Below the pieces are notes generated by a model. That model was not told the DNA's origin and did not search any database. It saw only the letters and a program-made list of their open reading frames with translations. 64,000 bases of DNA from CBDBZX01 sp965213645 (GTDB lineage: Bacteria; Deinococcota; Deinococci; Deinococcales; Trueperaceae): positions 2,129,871 to 2,193,870 of the forward strand of contig CBDBZX010000002.1 in NCBI GenBank assembly GCA_965213645.1. The letters run 5' to 3'. The translations under genes were made by a program, and so were the position numbers. Positions 41,016-49,874 of this stretch are shown piece by piece. Position 1 is the stretch's first letter. Each line of letters starts with the position of its first letter.

Positions 41016-41594
41016 TTACTCCGCTTGTAACGACTGGACAAACGCCTTGACCTCTTCTTTCGAGTCGCGCCCAAAACGCTTCTGCACAAGTCTTGCAAAG
41101 GGATGACCCAGCCTAGCAAGTGGATGCTGCGGCTTGGAGACCGCGAAAACCTCGTACCAGACCGAGTCATCCGAGAGCCACTCCACCAAAAAACGCTCCT
41201 CGCCGCTCTCGACGTGCTTGGGCAGCGTACCGAGCGCGAAGCAGTAGCGCCTTTTATCATCGACGACGTAAACGACTCTCACCGCGCTCTTGACCCACAC
41301 GAAGGGCAAGTGCGCAAGAATTCCCACGGACACCCCCTCTTTAATCGGCACGTTCGGCGGATAGAGCGTCATCCACGCGCTCGGGTAAACTTTCCAAGTC
41401 CGCACCGCTTCCACAGTTCGTTCAAAGACCTCTTGACCGTGACCGACTTGGACGCGGTAACGGTCCACGGCGTACTTGTCAGGCACGCTGTCCTCTTGCG
41501 ACATGCCGATGTCGTCGTAGGAAAAGGGCTCGGCGCTCTGCTGGGCTAAAAAGGTGCGCATCTCATGTTCGGAGGGTTGGCGGAGGGAGAACAT
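41016..41594 (-). CDS. DUF1990-family protein
   Basis: A 192-residue protein matching DUF1990: YRVQVGHGQEVFERTVEAVRTWKVYPSAW, APIKEG-like VPIKEGVSVGILAHLPF, VRVVYVVDDKRRYCFALGTLPKHVESGEERFLVEWLSDDSVWYEVFAVSKPQHPLARLG. The family is functionally uncharacterised. The ATG at 41594 gives the usual N-terminus (MFSLRQPS). A CACACT box 6 nt upstream could be a weak leaderless promoter. The longer upstream frame to 41708 crosses repeat C2 and is rejected. Confidence 0.8.
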   Translation of the reverse strand: MFSLRQPSEHEMRTFLAQQSAEPFSYDDIGMSQEDSVPDKYAVDRYRVQVGHGQEVFERTVEAVRTWKVYPSAWMTLYPPNVPIKEGVSVGILAHLPFVWVKSAVRVVYVVDDKRRYCFALGTLPKHVESGEERFLVEWLSDDSVWYEVFAVSKPQHPLARLGHPFARLVQKRFGRDSKEEVKAFVQSLQAE

Positions 41595-41642
41595 AGGGGT
41601 AGTGTGGCGCGTTTTGGATTGGGGGACTAGGGGGCAGAATGC

Positions 41643-41800
41643 GAAAGGAAGCAACCCAGTCGTACCCGAAGGGCTTACGAAGTTTCCCTTCCCGGAGGGA
41701 AACTTCATAACCGGGAACAGGGCTGGTTATCGTTCATCCCCGACCGTTCGTTCCTTACAGGAGACTGCGTAACCCCGAAAGGGGATTTCTCGGTACTCAT
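41643..41800. repeat. Dispersed repeat family C, copy 2
   Basis: GGAAGCAACCCAGTCGTACC, a hairpin AAGTTTCCCT..AGGGAAACTT, CCCGACCGTTCGTTCC, CCCCGAAAGGGG and GTACTCATTGCT. It shares words with 6136-6290 and 44650-44772. Confidence 0.5.
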
Positions 41801-41897
41801 TGCTGTCTTTCGTAAACACAAGCTGATTCTCTACGCCCCCCTCGGGGTACACTAAAGAGGTTAAAGAAACACGAATCTCGTCTCAGAGAGGACTATC

Positions 41898-43283
41898 ATG
41901 GACTATGAACTACTGATTATCGGCTCAGGACCGGGCGGCTACCACGCGGCGATTCGCGCGGCGCAACTCGGAATGAAGGTCGCGTGCGTAGAGCAGGAGT
42001 ACGTGGGCGGCGTCTGTTTGAATGTGGGCTGCATTCCAACTAAAGCGCTTTTGCACGTCGCGGAAGACTTGCGCGAGGCGAAGCACGCGGAGGAGTTTGG
42101 CATCAAATTTGGCGAGCCAGAAATTGACCTCAAGGCGATGGACAAGTGGAAGGACGGCGTCGTCAAGAAGCTCACGGGTGGCGTGCGCAGTTTGTTTAAG
42201 GGTAATAAAGTCGAACTGATTGAAGGAAGCGCCAAGTTCAAGGACGAAAACACGGTTGAAGTGGGCGATAAAACCGTCACGGCGGACAAGATCATCGTGG
42301 CGACGGGCTCGGAGCCCATCGAGATTCCCGGCTTTGAAACGAATGGCGAGAGCATCGTCAACTCGACGGGAGCGCTTTTGGTCTCCGAGGTACCGAAGCG
42401 ATTTTTAGCGATTGGCGGCAGCGCGATTGGCTTGGAGTTTTCAGATATTTACAACGCGCTAGGGGCGGAAGTGACCGTTGTCGAACTCATGGACCAAATC
42501 GTCCCGACCTCCGACCCCGACGTGGCGAAGGAGTTGCGCAAATCGTTTGAAAAGCGCGGCATCAACATCAAGACGGGCGCGAAGGCGACGAGTCAGAAGG
42601 AGACGGATGATGGGTTGGAGGTCACGCTCGAGACCGAAGACGGCGAAGAGACCATCACCGTAGATAAGATTCTCGTAGCAGTAGGGCGCAAGCCAAGAGG
42701 TGAGGGTTTAGGCTTAGAGGACATCGGCGTGAAAGTCGAGCGCGGCTTCATCCCCACGAACAACCACATGCAGACCAACGTCCCGCACATCTACGCCATC
42801 GGCGACGTCGCCCGCCCACCCCTTTTGGCCCACAAAGCGATGAAAGAGGGTCTCGTCGCCGCCGAGCACGCCTCGGGCAAACCGAGCGCCTATGACACGA
42901 TTGTCCCGAGCGTCGTCTACACAAGCCCCGAACTCGCCTCGGTCGGGATGAGCGAGCAAGAGGCGAAAGACGCGGGTCATAACGTCATCGTCGGCAGCTT
43001 CCCGATGCAAGCGTCAGGACGCGCCATGACGCTAGGCGTTTCTGAGGGCATCGTCAAAGTCATTGCTGACGAAGAGTCGGACCAGCTTTTAGGCTTTCAC
43101 ATGGTCGGGCCGAGCGCGGGGGACATGGTCTCCGAAGCGGCCTTAGCCATCGAGATGGGCGCGACGTTGGGCGATATTTCCTTAACGCAGCACGCGCACC
43201 CCACGATTGCCGAGAGCTTTATGGAGGCGGCGGAGGCGGCGCACGGCGAAGCGATTCATATTGCGAACAAGAAGAGGAAGTAG
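41898..43283 (+). CDS. lpdA: Dihydrolipoyl dehydrogenase
   Basis: A 461-residue FAD/NAD flavoprotein, the E3 component of 2-oxo acid dehydrogenase or glycine-cleavage complexes, re-oxidising lipoamide. It has the FAD loop GSGPGGYHAAIRAAQLG, redox disulfide GGVCLNVGCIPTKALL, NAD-binding AIGGSAIGLEF, the second FAD motif IYAIGDVARPPLLAHKAM, and the C-terminal active-site base in QHAHPTIAESFMEAAEAAHG. All key residues are present. AGAGAGGAC precedes the ATG. No E1/E2 genes are adjacent, so it probably serves several complexes. Confidence 0.95.
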   Translation: MDYELLIIGSGPGGYHAAIRAAQLGMKVACVEQEYVGGVCLNVGCIPTKALLHVAEDLREAKHAEEFGIKFGEPEIDLKAMDKWKDGVVKKLTGGVRSLFKGNKVELIEGSAKFKDENTVEVGDKTVTADKIIVATGSEPIEIPGFETNGESIVNSTGALLVSEVPKRFLAIGGSAIGLEFSDIYNALGAEVTVVELMDQIVPTSDPDVAKELRKSFEKRGINIKTGAKATSQKETDDGLEVTLETEDGEETITVDKILVAVGRKPRGEGLGLEDIGVKVERGFIPTNNHMQTNVPHIYAIGDVARPPLLAHKAMKEGLVAAEHASGKPSAYDTIVPSVVYTSPELASVGMSEQEAKDAGHNVIVGSFPMQASGRAMTLGVSEGIVKVIADEESDQLLGFHMVGPSAGDMVSEAALAIEMGATLGDISLTQHAHPTIAESFMEAAEAAHGEAIHIANKKRK

Positions 43284-43299
43284 ATTTTCTAGCGGAATG

Positions 43300-43333
43300 A
43301 GAAGAGGTAGCCAAGCGCTACCTCTTCTTTTTT
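43300..43333 (+). terminator. Intrinsic terminator of lpdA
   Basis: A perfect 12-bp stem AGAAGAGGTAGC/GCTACCTCTTCT with a 5-nt loop, followed by TTTTT, 16 bp after the stop. Confidence 0.9.
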
Positions 43334-43389
43334 AGCAGGTACACCCGCTTCACAGCTAGCGGGAGCGTGCCACGCGACTGCACTTTCAT

Positions 43390-43575
43390 CTAGTCAGAGA
43401 CACTTTTAGCAGGAAAAACGCCGTTTCGCTTTGCGAAAAGTGCCTCCCCTTTCCCCTTTCGGGGACGAACGGTCGGGGATGAACGATAACTAGCACGCAC
43501 GTTATAAGGTGAAATCCCGCTAGCTTCGCTGAGATCTGCGACACTTTGTCTCAGTATGTCTTGGAATTGCTGTTT
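43390..43575 (-). repeat. Repeat family A copy 3 (inverted) containing family C copy 3
   Basis: Read on the minus strand it starts CAGCAATTCCAAGACATACT, GAGACA, has AGCGGGATTTCACCT and ACGTGCGTGCTAG as in copy 1. The middle is interrupted by a family C segment (43437-43490, CCCCGAAAGGGG and CGACCGTTCGTCC) before GTGTCTCTGACTAGATGA. The nesting suggests one element inserted into another. Confidence 0.5.
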
Positions 43576-43626
43576 GTAGCAGATTGTTGTAGCAAGGGGT
43601 TGCAACCCCTTGTTCGCCGTGGGACT

Positions 43627-44619
43627 TTAGAGCCTTTTGGAGAACGTCACCCAATCGGGCTCAATCTCAAAACCGAGCCTGTGTAAAACCCGTTGCATGG
43701 TGACGTTTTCCTTTGCGCCGCCACCTGCGTTGAGTTCGGTATATTTAGATTTGGCGAATTCGGCGGCTAGGACTCCCAATGCCGTCCCAATCCTCTGATT
43801 CCGGTAAGGACGCGAAACGCCTAAAAATGCGATGGCAGTTTGATCGCTCTCGCTTTTCTCGAGCCCCACATACCCAACATACTGCCCGTTACGAACCGCG
43901 ACAAAAACGCTGCTCTGATTCATCTCAGGGCTATGAATGTCAGGATGATGTGCAGGAATAATCGGCGCGTGGTAAGGGGCGTCCGCTTCAGTTTCGGCGT
44001 GGAGCGCTAAGAGGTTTTCGTCTCTCTCAGCGTCATTGGAGAGGTCAGCGTAAGGTTTTATAGTGACACCTTCTGCGCCTAACCGCTTCACAAGAGGTTG
44101 GAACTTGGCGGCGTCAAACTGTGAGAGGTCAAGCTCACCGCCGTAGCTGCGGAACTGTTCTGTGAACCCTTCCAGATAACCCGACATCGGTACGAAGTCA
44201 CTACGAACGCAGCTCCAGATCTCTTGAATGGGCTGTTCTGACTTGGCTAAAGCGTGCTCGAGTAGCCGCGTATCTACGCCTGTGTTGCGGTGGTCGGCTC
44301 GAGTGAATATACCTACCCAAACGCGCCCTGCTACACTTGTCCCCGCCCAAGTCGGCGTGAGGTAGCCTGTTGCGATGACCTCACCGTTCTTTTCAGCAAC
44401 GTAACGCTCGTAGTGTAGGTCACTGCGCCGCTTAACTTCATCTGAGCGCTGCATCTGCTCGAGCGTAGTTTGAAAGTGAAGCTCGTTTTGTGCGTTATGA
44501 ATCTCTACCGCTCGGGGATAATCCTGTTCTGTAATACTGCGAATAAGCAAGGTAAGCTCCTCTGATTGAGTTGAGAGGTTGAAGACTATCTGGTTGTGAC
44601 CGCAACGCTCAATCATCAA
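43627..44619 (-). CDS. Tandem GNAT acetyltransferase
   Basis: A ~330-residue protein with two GNAT domains. The first has LLIRSITEQDYPRAVEIHNAQNE, VAEKNGEVIATGYLTPT and VGIFTRADHRNTGVDTRLLEHA. The second has EGVTIKPYADLSNDAERDENLLALH, YVGYVGLEKSESDQTAIAFLGVSRPYRNQRIGTALGVLA and NVTMQRVLHRLGFEIEP. The first domain's acetyl-CoA loop is degenerate (HRNTGVD), so the second is probably the active one. This layout resembles mycothiol-synthase-like/GNAT pairs, but the substrate is unknown. Confidence 0.8.
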   Translation of the reverse strand: MMIERCGHNQIVFNLSTQSEELTLLIRSITEQDYPRAVEIHNAQNELHFQTTLEQMQRSDEVKRRSDLHYERYVAEKNGEVIATGYLTPTWAGTSVAGRVWVGIFTRADHRNTGVDTRLLEHALAKSEQPIQEIWSCVRSDFVPMSGYLEGFTEQFRSYGGELDLSQFDAAKFQPLVKRLGAEGVTIKPYADLSNDAERDENLLALHAETEADAPYHAPIIPAHHPDIHSPEMNQSSVFVAVRNGQYVGYVGLEKSESDQTAIAFLGVSRPYRNQRIGTALGVLAAEFAKSKYTELNAGGGAKENVTMQRVLHRLGFEIEPDWVTFSKRL

Positions 44620-44649
44620 AACACCTGCTTTCTGCTGAAAATCTTAGCA

Positions 44650-44772
44650 TGAAAGAAAGCAATGAGAAACGAGCAATCCCCTTTCGGGGTTACGCAGTCT
44701 CCCGTAGGGAACGAACGGTGAGATCTAAAGCCTTTCACTCATTGCTCACTGCTTTTAACTCATTGCTTTCCT
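44650..44772. repeat. Dispersed repeat family C, copy 4
   Basis: AAGCAATGAG, CAATCCCCTTTCGGGG, TACGCAGTCTCCCGTAGGGA, ACGAACGGTGAG and CACTCATTGCTCAC. It is closest to copy 1. Confidence 0.55.
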
Positions 44773-44809
44773 GTCGAGAAGTGTCCACACGCATTCCGCC
44801 GTTAAGAAG

Positions 44810-44815
44810 TAAAGT
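44810..44815 (+). promoter_or_regulatory. Leaderless-type -10 box for rraA
   Basis: TAAAGT ends exactly 6 nt before the ATG at 44822. Confidence 0.5.
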
Positions 44816-44821
44816 GACACC

Positions 44822-45295
44822 ATGTTCCACACCCCTGACCTCAGCGACGAAAACACGAACCTCCAGTACTGCGCTCCGATATTCCGCAACTTCGGCGCTC
44901 GTACCAAGTTTCACGGCCCGATTCACACGGTGAGTTTGTTCGAGGATAACGTCCTGTATGAAGAGGCGTTAAATTCCGTTGCGGAAGGTACGGTTATCGT
45001 TGTAGACGGTGGCGGCTCCCTGAACTGTGCGCTCATGGGGGACCGTTTAGGGGGGATTGCGGTCTCGAGGGGTCTTCCCGGCGTCATCATCAACGGCTGC
45101 GTGCGCGACAGCGCGGAGCTTGCCGAGTTGGACGTGGGCATCTTGGCGCTCGCGCCGCATCCTAAAAAGAGCAACAAAAAGGGTGACGGCTCGCGCAACC
45201 CCATTGTGAGTTTCGGTGGCGTGCTGTGGCAGCCGGGGTTCTTCGTCTATGCGGACGAGGACGGCGTGATTTTGAGCGAGAAGTCGCTCTTATGA
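44822..45295 (+). CDS. rraA: RraA-family protein (putative 4-hydroxy-4-methyl-2-oxoglutarate aldolase/RNase E regulator-like)
   Basis: A 157-residue RraA-fold protein: TPDLSDENTNLQYCAPIFRNFGARTKFHGPIHTVSLFEDN, EGTVIVVDGGGSLNCALMGDRLGGIA and GVIINGCVRDSAELAELDVGILALAPHPKKSNKKG. In Proteobacteria RraA inhibits RNase E; many homologues with the GD...R.D metal residues act as class II pyruvate aldolases, and both activities are possible here. It is a single gene. Confidence 0.88.
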   Translation: MFHTPDLSDENTNLQYCAPIFRNFGARTKFHGPIHTVSLFEDNVLYEEALNSVAEGTVIVVDGGGSLNCALMGDRLGGIAVSRGLPGVIINGCVRDSAELAELDVGILALAPHPKKSNKKGDGSRNPIVSFGGVLWQPGFFVYADEDGVILSEKSLL

Positions 45296-45638
45296 ACCTC
45301 TCTAATAGGGACAAATTCATCTCACCGCCATCAATCTCAGCGCAGTGGAAGAGGTTGCGGGCGCAGAGGTAGGGCTCGTGTACGGATTTGAGGCGTTGTC
45401 TCAGCACGGTTGGTTGATGGGTTGGGAGGCTGAGGAACTGTTTAGACTATCTTCGTACTAGCCTCAGTTTAGGCTCGAGGTATGCCTTCGGTGTTTTCGG
45501 TCAGCTCGAGATGGCGTATTTTCAACAGCGATAAGGAGACCCAGAGGAAAAATATAAGGCGTTCTCCTCTCCCTTGCACCTCATTCACGCTCCACCTCCA
45601 CAACTACCGTCACAAACCGTTCATGTTAAACCTTAGAG
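45296..45638. other. Intergenic region with a possible gene remnant
   Basis: From about 45317 a frame without a normal start reads IHLTAINLSAVEEVAGAEVG, then LVYGFEALSQHGWLMGWEAE and ends ELFRLSSY at 45461. It looks protein-like but is only ~48 codons, so it may be the tail of a decayed gene. The rest, to the PIG-L gene at 45639, holds nothing recognisable. Confidence 0.3.
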
Positions 45639-46412
45639 ATGTCTACCGATTCGCATCCCACGTCTCGACAGGTTGACCTCATGCTCATCGTCCCCCATCC
45701 CGACGACGAAGTCTTTAGCTGCGGCGGCATCTTTACCAAAATGGCCGAAGCGGGCAGGCGCACCGCGACGGTGACGCTAACTAAGGGCGGCGCGGGGCGC
45801 ACCTTAGGGATATGTCCACAGGCCGAACTGCCGCAGGTACGCGAGGCTGAGCTTCGCGCGTCACTGGATATTTTAGGCGTCAATGAGGTTCACATCTTCG
45901 ACTATCCTGACTTCGTCCCCTCTGCGGATAGAGGCATGGCGACGAATAAGGGGCTAAGCGGTGAAGACGAAGAAGAGGTCGTGCCGAGGCTTGTATCACT
46001 TTTGGACACGCATCAGCCGAGGGCGCTCATCACCTTTCCACCCAACGGCTCAAACGGCCACCCTGACCACGTCGTCACCAACCGCTTCGTCTTGGGGGCG
46101 TTGGAACGCGCTGACCATGTGGTCGAAGCGCTCTACTACTTCGCCGCCGAAAAACCGTATAGTGGCGCGGCGCGGGAAGGCTTTCTAGGCCCGGAGGAGA
46201 TTCGCGCCACGAATTTACCCCCGACGCACTATTTCGACGCAAGCCCCTACGTCGAAAATAAGCTGCGGGCGATGGGGCAACACGAGACGCAAGCGCGGAG
46301 TGTCTTGACCTTTATGCGCTCCTTCCCGCGCCGTCTTTTAGTCGAGTCGTTTCACCGCGCCAAACCCGACTATCCAGAAGGGGAGGGTCCGAGGACGGCA
46401 ACTTGGTTATGA
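45639..46412 (+). CDS. PIG-L/LmbE family deacetylase
   Basis: A 257-residue zinc deacetylase. DLMLIVPHPDDEVFSCGGIF carries the zinc ligands and catalytic Asp (PHPDDE), and NGSNGHPDHVVTNRFV the third ligand. The family includes BshB (bacillithiol), MshB and N-acetylglucosaminyl-PI deacetylases. In Deinococcota bacillithiol synthesis is a plausible role, but the LmbE substrate cannot be fixed from sequence. Confidence 0.88.
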   Translation: MSTDSHPTSRQVDLMLIVPHPDDEVFSCGGIFTKMAEAGRRTATVTLTKGGAGRTLGICPQAELPQVREAELRASLDILGVNEVHIFDYPDFVPSADRGMATNKGLSGEDEEEVVPRLVSLLDTHQPRALITFPPNGSNGHPDHVVTNRFVLGALERADHVVEALYYFAAEKPYSGAAREGFLGPEEIRATNLPPTHYFDASPYVENKLRAMGQHETQARSVLTFMRSFPRRLLVESFHRAKPDYPEGEGPRTATWL

Positions 46413-46418
46413 GCGATG

Positions 46419-46477
46419 AGTGGCGAGGGGTAAGTTGAAAGTCAAGGCTCTTCACTCACCCCTTGCCACTTTCAACT
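46419..46477. repeat. Inverted repeat after the PIG-L gene
   Basis: AGTGGCGAGGGGT (46419-46431) pairs with ACCCCTTGCCACT (46458-46470), 12 of 13 positions, and AGTTGAAAGT with ACTTTCAACT. The latter word links it to repeat family C. Confidence 0.5.
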
Positions 46478-46584
46478 ATCACTTCCTTAACGTGCGCCGC
46501 AACACATTGTTGTGAGAGATTCCATTTACCCTGCCTTTTGTCCTTATGAATGAAATGCCTTGCAGCGTCATGAAGAAGGCGTGC

Positions 46585-46590
46585 TAGGCT
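46585..46590 (+). promoter_or_regulatory. Leaderless-type -10 box for TPR protein
   Basis: TAGGCT ends 5 nt before the ATG at 46596, favouring that start over upstream in-frame TTG/ATG codons. Confidence 0.45.
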
Positions 46591-46595
46591 TGACT

Positions 46596-48008
46596 ATGTT
46601 CTTCCGCCGTTCCCCCGCCGCTGAGATTGAGCCCGTGCACCGTGCGTTAGCTGAGGGGCGTTATGAGGCGGCGCTGGCGCTTTTAGAGGGCGCGGCGAAG
46701 CGGCAGCGGCAGCGCAGCACCAGAGCGCAGTTCAAGCTTCATATCGCGGCGACCTATGCGCTCTACGGTGAGGACGGCCTAGAGGGTGGGCTCGTTTACC
46801 TCTGCGAAGCCGCCGAAGCGGACGCCGCCGTCGCCCACACCCCGCTCTACCGGGCGCTCTATTGGGAGTTCGCAGCCTATCGGGGCGACGCGGTAAGCGA
46901 CGTAAAGCGTGGCGCAGCCGCCGCTGCCGAAGCGGGCGAGGGCGTAGCGACCTATCACGCTGCGAGCGCCCTCGCCGCCATTCACGCCTTTAAGCGAGCC
47001 GTCTACGTGCTCTTAGAGGTTGACGCCGAAGCGCTGCCCGAGTATCTCAAGTGGCGCTACTGGTCGCTCTTGGGGCGGAGCTACGAAGCGCGTGGATTGT
47101 GGGAAGAGGCGGCGCACGCCTTTGAGAAGTCCGCCGCGCTGAGTCAGGGCGCAGATAAATTTGGTGAGTTGCTCAACTTAGCCGCGAACCGCTTGGAGAC
47201 GCATCAACCTGTCGAGGCGTTAGAAGCGTTGGAGAGCGCTCAACACACCGCTCATTCTGAGAGCGCTTCAGACGGAGCGGTGCAGCGCTACCTGACTGGA
47301 CGCGCCCACCTCTTGCTCGGCAACCCGAACACCGCCTTGAACCTCTTTTTAGAGGCGAGCGTATTAGAGAGCGCCATCAGCGAGCCCTCGTTTAGCCTGC
47401 AACTCACGCTAGGTCAAACCTATAGCCTGCTCGGTAAAACGCGCCGCGCCGAGGAGCGCTACCGCGAGGCAGTTCAGCTCGCCGCCAAACGCCAACGCGC
47501 CCTCGCTTTACACGAATACGCGCTCCTCATGCTCGAGGCCGACCACCTAGAGCGCGCCAAAGAGTTGCTCTTAGACGCCTCTGCCGACGAATACTACGAC
47601 TACCACGCCGAGGTCTACGCCGACTTAGCCGACGTCGAGCTTAAACTCGGCGACCTGCGTAGCGCGGGCGACCTCGCGCACCGCGCCCTGGATTTAGGCG
47701 CAACCGCGCCCGCCTGTCTGACGCTCGGTAATATCGCTCACGAATACTACCGCTTCGACGAAGCGATTGTTTGGTTTGAAAAAGCGGCGAGTGCCAGCGC
47801 CGAGGGCAGCGGCGAGTGGCTTTTCGCTAAAGAGATGCTCGTGGACAGCTTTGTGCAGCAGGGCTACGTCTATCCCGACCGGGTCATTCACCACGCCGAA
47901 GCCGCCTTGCGTTACCTGCCCCCTTTCAACGAGTGGACGCTACTTTTAAGGGACTATCTGGCGCACGCCAAGCACCTCTTAGGTGGACATCAGCGGTTGC
48001 TCAATTAG
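46596..48008 (+). CDS. Tetratricopeptide-repeat protein
   Basis: A ~470-residue cytoplasmic protein made of helical pairs of TPR type, for example HRALAEGRYEAALALLEGAA, GLWEEAAHAFEKSAALSQ, NTALNLFLEASVLE, LGQTYSLLGKTRRAEERYREAVQLA and YYRFDEAIVWFEKAASAS. TPRs mediate protein-protein contacts; no catalytic domain is seen. Ala/Glu-rich composition fits the family. The partner is unknown. Confidence 0.82.
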   Translation: MFFRRSPAAEIEPVHRALAEGRYEAALALLEGAAKRQRQRSTRAQFKLHIAATYALYGEDGLEGGLVYLCEAAEADAAVAHTPLYRALYWEFAAYRGDAVSDVKRGAAAAAEAGEGVATYHAASALAAIHAFKRAVYVLLEVDAEALPEYLKWRYWSLLGRSYEARGLWEEAAHAFEKSAALSQGADKFGELLNLAANRLETHQPVEALEALESAQHTAHSESASDGAVQRYLTGRAHLLLGNPNTALNLFLEASVLESAISEPSFSLQLTLGQTYSLLGKTRRAEERYREAVQLAAKRQRALALHEYALLMLEADHLERAKELLLDASADEYYDYHAEVYADLADVELKLGDLRSAGDLAHRALDLGATAPACLTLGNIAHEYYRFDEAIVWFEKAASASAEGSGEWLFAKEMLVDSFVQQGYVYPDRVIHHAEAALRYLPPFNEWTLLLRDYLAHAKHLLGGHQRLLN

Positions 48009-48157
48009 GTTGAACTGGATTTTGAACGTTGCTCCGAGGGCTTGCGGTACTTGATATAGAAGAGATCAGTCGTCAGTTCGTCAGTATAAAGGCATTCCTG
48101 ACATGCTGAAGTGCTTTCTCCCCCCAGTCAATACCTTCCCACCCTCACCACTTCGCT

Positions 48158-48163
48158 TAGACT
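48158..48163 (+). promoter_or_regulatory. Leaderless-type -10 box for rqcH-like gene
   Basis: TAGACT ends exactly 6 nt before the ATG at 48170. Confidence 0.55.
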
Positions 48164-48169
48164 GTTGAG

Positions 48170-49729
48170 ATGGAAGGTCTTCTCATCGCTGAGCAACTCC
48201 AGGCGCTCAACCCTCATCTCCCCACCCCACGCTACGCTTGGCGTTTCCCTGACCCTTACACGTTCGTTTTACCTCTTGCCAAGGGTGCACTTTGGCTCTA
48301 CAACAAACCGCCAAATCCGCAAGTTGCTTTTAAGGACGAGTTGCCAACCCCTATGGGCGCTCACACGGGTTTTCAAGATTTGCTCGTAGCGCGGGCGGTG
48401 GGTAGACTCGAGAACATCACCCAGCCCAAACTCGACCGGGCGCTCGCGCTGCACTTCGCCGCTGCCGAGGGCTTCGTCAGCACGCCGCCCGTGGTTCTCA
48501 TCGCCGAGCTGACCGGGCGCAACTGCAACCTCATCTTGACCGATACGGACGGATTGATTTTAGGCGTCGCCAGAGAGGTCACGGCGGAGATCAACCGCTT
48601 TCGCCAACTCCGCGCAGGGTTGCACTATGGGCCGCCGCCCCCTTATGAAAAGCTAGACCCGAGGACCGCGCCCTATGAGGCGTTGCGTGAGGCTTTGACC
48701 GGGCGCACCTTGAATAGCATTCGTAAAATCGTGGACGGCGTTGGGCCGGAGCTTACCCGTGCGCTCACCTTGCAAACGGGTTTCGCGAAAGACCATAAGC
48801 TAGAAGAGGCGGACATGGACGCGCTGCTTAGTGCTCTACGCCGCTTAAGCGAAGAACCCAGCCGCGTGATGCGTGAGGTTGTCGGGCTTCCCGACATCGA
48901 AACAGTGCGCGAAAGTGAAGCGAGGGAGCTTCAACTTCAGCGGCTCAGGAGCGCGTTGAGCAAGCAGCGCCAACTTTTAGAAAAGCGCCTAGACGACATC
49001 GACAAGACGTGGCAAGCGGCGGACGAAGCGGACGCTTTGCGCGCCCAAGCGGACGTGCTCATGGCGTTTCAAAGACAAGTACCGCCCCACGCCGATGAGG
49101 TCACGCTCACCGACTTCTCGGGTCAACCGCTTCACTTTAGGCTCGAGCCCCGCCTGGACGCCGTCGGCAACGCCCAAGCGCTCTACGAACGTGCCAAAAA
49201 ACGCGAACAGCGCCGCACGCAAGCCGAGACGCGGGAAGAGGATATCTTTACTGAACTCGAAGAGGTTGAAGGGCTTTTGGAGGGACTCGAGACTCTCTCC
49301 CCTACCCGCTTAAACGAACTAAGCGAAACCTACGTCGCCAAACCCAAAAAGCAAGTACGCGCCCAACCCGGCATCCGCTACCGAAGTCCGCAGGGGTACA
49401 GCGTTTTAGTTGGACGAAATTCTAGGGACAATGACACCATCACCTTCCGCTTGGCGCGGAGCCGCGACGTGTGGCTGCACGTGCAAGGCTACACCGGCTC
49501 ACACGTCATCATCCAAGCGGAAAACAAAGAGGTTCCTTTTGAGACAATTCTCTACGCCGCGCAGCTCGCCGCCGCCTATTCCAAAGCGGGAGGGTCCGAC
49601 AATGTGCCGGTGGACTATACGCTCAAAAAGAACGTCTGGAAACCTAAAGGTGCGCCCGCCGGGGCGGTGAACTTTACGCAGCAAAAAACGGTGTATGTGA
49701 CGCCGAGCCGCCGGCCCGAAGTGGTGTAG
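48170..49729 (+). CDS. rqcH: NFACT-family ribosome quality-control protein (RqcH/FbpA-like)
   Basis: A 519-residue NFACT protein. The N-terminal domain (AGALWLYNKPPNP-like ALWLYNKPPNPQ, LDRALALHFAAAEGF, LIAELTGRNCNLILTD) binds the stalled 50S; a central coiled coil (REAELQLQRLRSALSKQRQLLEKRLDDIDKTW region) follows. The C-terminal NFACT-R domain has VLVGRNSRDNDTITFRLARSRDVWLHVQGYTGSHVII and VDYTLKKNVWKPKGAPAGAV. RqcH recruits Ala-tRNA to tag nascent chains for degradation. The usual DR motif of NFACT-N is not obvious (LTDTDG region), so activity is less certain. Confidence 0.85.
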   Translation: MEGLLIAEQLQALNPHLPTPRYAWRFPDPYTFVLPLAKGALWLYNKPPNPQVAFKDELPTPMGAHTGFQDLLVARAVGRLENITQPKLDRALALHFAAAEGFVSTPPVVLIAELTGRNCNLILTDTDGLILGVAREVTAEINRFRQLRAGLHYGPPPPYEKLDPRTAPYEALREALTGRTLNSIRKIVDGVGPELTRALTLQTGFAKDHKLEEADMDALLSALRRLSEEPSRVMREVVGLPDIETVRESEARELQLQRLRSALSKQRQLLEKRLDDIDKTWQAADEADALRAQADVLMAFQRQVPPHADEVTLTDFSGQPLHFRLEPRLDAVGNAQALYERAKKREQRRTQAETREEDIFTELEEVEGLLEGLETLSPTRLNELSETYVAKPKKQVRAQPGIRYRSPQGYSVLVGRNSRDNDTITFRLARSRDVWLHVQGYTGSHVIIQAENKEVPFETILYAAQLAAAYSKAGGSDNVPVDYTLKKNVWKPKGAPAGAVNFTQQKTVYVTPSRRPEVV

Positions 49730-49874
49730 TTATGCGCATCATCGGCTAATGAGTCAACGTCGAACGATATAAATCGTAAGCACGACCTGGCTCCCGTCAG
49801 CAGGGGGTTGCAATCCCTTATGAGCGTTCCAAAGTGAGCCACTGTTGACGGCGCTATAATCCGCAACGCACAAC

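Noticed and set aside
40997..41260. 87-codon Arg/Ser-rich minus-strand frame
   Set aside because: It is an alternative-frame shadow of the DUF1990 gene.
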